From Synaphobranchus kaupii (Eukaryota; Chordata; Actinopteri; Anguilliformes; Synaphobranchidae), in NCBI GenBank assembly GCA_029718625.1, contig CM056376.1, forward strand, positions 110,589,576-110,653,575: 64,000 bases of DNA, written 5' to 3'. Positions 60,404 through 64,000 of this stretch are shown here, in pieces. Under the pieces are notes generated by a model. That model worked only from the letters and a program-made list of their open reading frames with translations. It had not been told where the DNA came from and did not search any database. Numbering within the stretch: the first letter of the stretch is position 1; each line of letters starts with the position of its first letter. A program made the position numbers and the translations under genes.

Positions 60404-60903
60404 NNNNNNNNNNNNNNNNNNNNNNNNNNNNNNNNNNNNNNNNNNNNNNNNNNNNNNNNNNNNNNNNNNNNNNNNNNNNNNNNNNNNNNNNNNNNNNNNN
60501 NNNNNNNNNNNNNNNNNNNNNNNNNNNNNNNNNNNNNNNNNNNNNNNNNNNNNNNNNNNNNNNNNNNNNNNNNNNNNNNNNNNNNNNNNNNNNNNNNNNN
60601 NNNNNNNNNNNNNNNNNNNNNNNNNNNNNNNNNNNNNNNNNNNNNNNNNNNNNNNNNNNNNNNNNNNNNNNNNNNNNNNNNNNNNNNNNNNNNNNNNNNN
60701 NNNNNNNNNNNNNNNNNNNNNNNNNNNNNNNNNNNNNNNNNNNNNNNNNNNNNNNNNNNNNNNNNNNNNNNNNNNNNNNNNNNNNNNNNNNNNNNNNNNN
60801 NNNNNNNNNNNNNNNNNNNNNNNNNNNNNNNNNNNNNNNNNNNNNNNNNNNNNNNNNNNNNNNNNNNNNNNNNNNNNNNNNNNNNNNNNNNNNNNNNNNN
60901 NNN
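60404..60903. other. Assembly gap, 500 N
   Basis: Exactly 500 undetermined bases, a conventional placeholder. The real distance is unknown. The frame drawn across it is meaningless. Confidence 1.
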
Positions 60904-60983
60904 GTCCAGGTGAGTTGCAGCGGATATTTACAAAACTAGTGAAATCTCGAAGAAACTACCTGGATGGACAGATAGCACTCCAG
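60904..60983 (+). CDS. Possible exon fragment beside the gap
   Basis: Read from 60906, 26 codons stay open (PGELQRIFTKLVKSRR, then NYLDGQIALQ) and end at a good donor, ctccag|gtatgt, at 60983/60984. The composition looks like an amphipathic, possibly helical protein segment. The acceptor would lie in the gap. I do not recognise the protein. It could also be chance. Confidence 0.3.
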
Positions 60984-61461
60984 GTATGTAGAAACGTATC
61001 TAAATTACATTTTTGTGTGAACTGCTCCTTTAAGCAGGACATCTAACCTGGACTGCTTCAGTGCAACAATCCAGCTGCAAAGAAAATTAATATTGTGTAA
61101 AAATAGATTGGTAAAAAAAATGTGTGAGGTGTGCATATTTCTCTGAATAAGGACATCTGAAAAGAAATCAGAAATATCAGGTCTCAGAAGTAAAAATAAG
61201 ATGAAAAAATAAAGATCCTTTATTTTCATCACCCATTCTCTGTTCATTTAACCCTAACATAGTTTATGTGTGTCCCAGAGAGGTCAAATATACTCCAGTG
61301 GAGTTTAACACCAAACATTTATCTTGAATCTATTGTATGTTCCTGCTCTTCTTCACCTGTTTACAGTAAAAAAGGGAAAAGAAAGTAATGCAGAGTGATT
61401 TGGTGGTTAGGGTGCACGCAAGACAGGTAGTGTGCTTTAGTTGTCCGGGAATAGAGAGATA
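60984..61461. other. Non-coding, nothing recognised
   Basis: AT-rich. If the exon call is right, this is intron. Confidence 0.4.
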
Positions 61462-61911
61462 GGCTGTGTCCGAATCAGCACCCTTCCATACTATTATGTA
61501 CGCTTGTTGAGTAGACAGGGTCATTAAGTACGCAAAGTTTTCTCTAAATATAATATACTTAAAACTCCCGTATGATACACTTACTTCCGTGTTTTTTTTG
61601 CTGAGTATAATCGGGAGTACACTTTTCAAGAAGTACACAAACACTTTGGTCGCATAAATATGACGCGCAGCTTCGTTTTAAAAAATGAGGCGCAGCTTCG
61701 CTGACATTTTCCTTCAAATACAACAAGAACAACACGTGACTTGCAAGGGTGGGACGTCTTACGACACTTCCACAGTACGGTTGGAAAATAGTACGGGTGA
61801 TATTTTTTTGAGTACTGTCGCGGCTAAACAGTGCACATTAAACGGCACACATCTGCCAGTACACTGTACACAGGAGACAGGACGCAGAAGATAGTGTGTT
61901 CGGACACAGCC
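61462..61911. mobile_element. 450-bp element with ggctgtgtccgaa ends, 3-bp TSD
   Basis: ggctgtgtccgaatcagc and ...gtgttcggacacagcc are inverted copies, flanked by ata on both sides (61459-61461, 61912-61914). It shares the terminal ggctgtgt and the 3-bp duplication with 2441-3951 but has a different interior. Non-coding; a 69-codon frame at 61685 has no family. Confidence 0.75.
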
Positions 61912-61914
61912 ATA

Positions 61915-62297
61915 GTGGTGTCGTAATGGGCAGAGAACAGTAAACGGGGAGATGTAGTTTAGTGGTTTGAGAATAGGTTAGTAGTATGATAAAAGAGTAA
62001 AGTAGCGTGGTTGGGGCTTAGGGAAGCATGTGATTTAGGGAGTAGGGAGGCCATATGGTTTTGGGTAGACGTGCGCAGTTCCAGCCCTGGAGGGGCTGTA
62101 TGTATGCTGGGTTTTGATGTGGTTTCCAAGGTCTAAATTGGCTGCTGATTGAAAGGGAATTCTGAATATGGGCAGACACTGCAGCGTTCCAGATCTGGAG
62201 TTGGGGAACAGGGAGTCAGTTTGGCAGCAACTGGGGACAAATCACAGACTGCACAGTCAATCCTTGGCTCCCTAATAATAATAACAGGCCATGTAGT
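61915..62297. other. Non-coding, nothing certain
   Basis: gttccagccctggagg (62076) and gttccagatctggagttggg (62186) resemble hAT-MITE ends, but no complete element can be defined. Confidence 0.4.
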
Positions 62298-64000
62298 AGG
62301 ACACATAGACCCAGGGCAGTCCTTCTTATTAGGGCACACAGACCCAGGGCAGTCCTTCTTATTAGGGCACACAGACCTAGGGTAGTCCTTCTTATTAGGG
62401 CACATAGACCCAGGGCAGTCCTGCTTATTAGGGCACACAGACCTAGGGCAGTCCTTCTTATTAGGGCACATAGACCCAGGGCAGTCCTGCTTATTAGGGC
62501 GCACAGACCTAAGGCAGTCCTTGCTATTAGGGCACATAGACCCAGGGCAGTCCTTCTTATTAGGGCACATAGACCCAGGGCAGTCCTTCTTATAAGGGCA
62601 CACAGACCCAGGGCAGTCCTTCTTATTAGGGCACATAGACTCAGGGCAGTCCTTCTTATTAGGGCACATAGACCCAGGACAGTCCTTCTTATTAGGGCAC
62701 ATAGACTCAGGGCAGTCCTTCTTATTAGGGCACACAGACCCAGGGCAGTCCTTCTTATTAGGGCACATAGACCCAGGACAGTCCTTCTTATTAGGGCACA
62801 TAGACTCAGGACAGTCCTTCTTATTAGGGCACACAGACCCAGGGCAGTCCTTCTTATTAGGGCACATAGACCCAGGGCAGTCCTTCTTATTAGGGCACAT
62901 AGACCCCAGGACAGTCCTTCTTATTAGGGCACACAGACCCAGGGCAGTCCTTCTTATTAGGGCACATAGACCCAGGGCAGTCCTTGCTATTAGGGCACAT
63001 AGACCCAGGGCAGTCCTTCTTATTAGGGCACATAGACCCAGGGCAGTCCTTCTTATTAGGGCACACATACCTAGGGCAGTCCTTCTTATTAGGGCACACA
63101 GACCCAGGGCAGTCCTTCTTATTAGGGCACACAGACCTAGGGCAGTCCCTTCTTATTAGGGCACACAGACCCAGGGCAGTCCTTCTTATTAGGGCACACA
63201 GACCCAGGGCAGTCCTTCTTATTAGGGCACACAGACCCAGGGCAGTCCTTCTTATTAGGGCACACAGACCCAGGACAGTCCTTCTTATTAGGGCACACAG
63301 ACCCAGGGCAGTCCTTCTTATTAGGGCACACATACTCAGGGCAGTCTTTGCTATTAGGGCACATAGACCCAGGGCAGTCCTTCTTATTAGGGCACACAGA
63401 CTCAGGGCAGTCCTTCTTATTAGGGCACACATACCTAGGGCAGTCCTTCTTATTAGGGCACACAGACCCAGGACAGTCCTTCTTATTAGGGCACACAGAC
63501 CTAGGGCAGTCCTTCTTATTAGGGCACACAGACCCAGGGCAGTCCTTCTTATTAGGGCACACAGACCCAGGGCAGTCCTTCTTATTAGGGCACATAGACC
63601 CAGGGCAGTCCTTCTTATTAGGGCACAAAGACCCAGGACAGTCCTTCTTATTAGGGCACACAGACCCAGGACAGTCCTTCTTATTAGGGCACACATACTC
63701 AGGGCAGTCTTTGCTATTAGGGCACATAGACCCAGGGGCAGTCCTTCTTATTAGGGCACACAGACTCAGGGCAGTCCTTCTTATTAGGGCACATAGACCC
63801 AGGGCAGTCCTTCTTATTAGGGCACATAGACCCAGGGCAGTCCTTCTTATTAGGGCACATAGACCCAGGGCAGTCCTTCTTATTAGGGCACATAGACCCA
63901 GGGCAGTCCTTCTTATTAGGGCACATAGACCCAGGGCAGTCCTTCTTATTAGGGCACATAGACCCAGGGCAGTCCTTCTTATTAGGGCACATAGACCCAG
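62298..64000. repeat. 33-bp satellite, about 51 copies, runs off the window
   Basis: Unit agggcacatagacccagggc + agtccttcttatt repeats every 33 bp with a few recurring variants (cacaga/cacata; cccaggg/cctaggg/ctcaggg; ttctt/ttgct). Because 33 is a multiple of 3, the minus strand reads CPNKKDCPGSM again and again. Single-base additions near 62906, 63147 and 63734 shift the frame without being compensated, which argues against a coding array. Confidence 0.95.

Noticed and set aside
60353..60913. 186-codon frame across the gap
   Set aside because: Almost entirely undetermined bases; not evidence of coding.
62133..63992. Long cysteine-containing repeat frames (CPNKKDCPGSM)
   Set aside because: Produced by a 33-bp satellite; single-base additions change frame at several places and the opposite strand is equally open.
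62298..64000. Interstitial telomeric repeat (ttaggg in each unit)
   Set aside because: One hexamer per 33-bp unit is part of the satellite; there is no tandem ttaggg run.

Overview
The window looks like a piece of a ray-finned fish nuclear chromosome. It is gene-poor and AT-rich outside exons. It is full of dinucleotide microsatellites, Tc1/mariner, hAT and foldback elements, CR1-like and L2-like LINE remnants and tRNA-headed SINEs, and it has one 500-N assembly gap. One host gene is clear: a heparan sulfate glucosamine 3-O-sulfotransferase 1 (hs3st1) with an uninterrupted coding exon at 8423-9388. A SINE at 20303-20480 ends in a snapback motif plus TGTAA repeats, the tail style of eel UnaL2/UnaSINE1 and of related fish SINEs. 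An eel-like (elopomorph) fish is possible, but the sequence does not prove it.

Layout. 1-5759 is non-coding and holds a 1.5-kb foldback element with 3-bp target duplications (2441-3951). 5760-10420 is the hs3st1 locus: probable 5' exon, intron, 5' UTR with a short uORF, single coding exon, and 3' UTR of about 1 kb. 10421-21254 holds small repeats, hAT-like MITEs, a minisatellite split by a Tc1 derivative, and a dense cluster of Tc1-type pieces and a SINE (17495-19707). 21255-25970 holds a hAT element with an intact 757-aa transposase, followed by a truncated CR1-like LINE; both sit inside an 88-bp tandem array. 26000-37900 is mostly unremarkable non-coding DNA with MITEs and microsatellites. 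37961-41260 is a 3.3-kb unit with hAT-type ends and a perfect 8-bp duplication. Inside it are long inverted arms, a perfect 20-bp hairpin, a tRNA-like SINE head and eight identical 56-bp palindromic units. 41269-50395 holds two MITEs, a hairpin MITE, repeat-poor DNA that may be regulatory, a 1.5-kb G-quadruplex-prone minisatellite and a 31-bp array. 50397-51900 is an L2-like LINE remnant interrupted by a 207-bp hAT MITE. 52500-56400 is a group of related Tc1-type MITEs that share one internal module. 57900-59430 is an almost intact Tc1 element whose transposase has one nonsense codon. The window ends with the gap, a possible exon fragment beside it, a second element with the 2441-type ends, and a 33-bp satellite that runs off the right edge.

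How the parts relate. hs3st1 is the only gene with a cellular role I can assign: it makes the 3-O-sulfated heparan sulfate that binds antithrombin. The rest is a record of transposition. Transposase sources (one intact hAT, one Tc1 killed by a single stop) sit among deletion derivatives and MITEs. Several Tc1-type elements lie directly in TA microsatellites. I found no prokaryotic features, CRISPR arrays, operons or rRNA genes. The best candidates for something not yet described are the cargo-bearing foldback at 37961-41260 with its 56-bp palindromic array, and the mosaic MITE families sharing an internal module at 18.9, 30.7, 52.8 and 54.3-54.9 kb.
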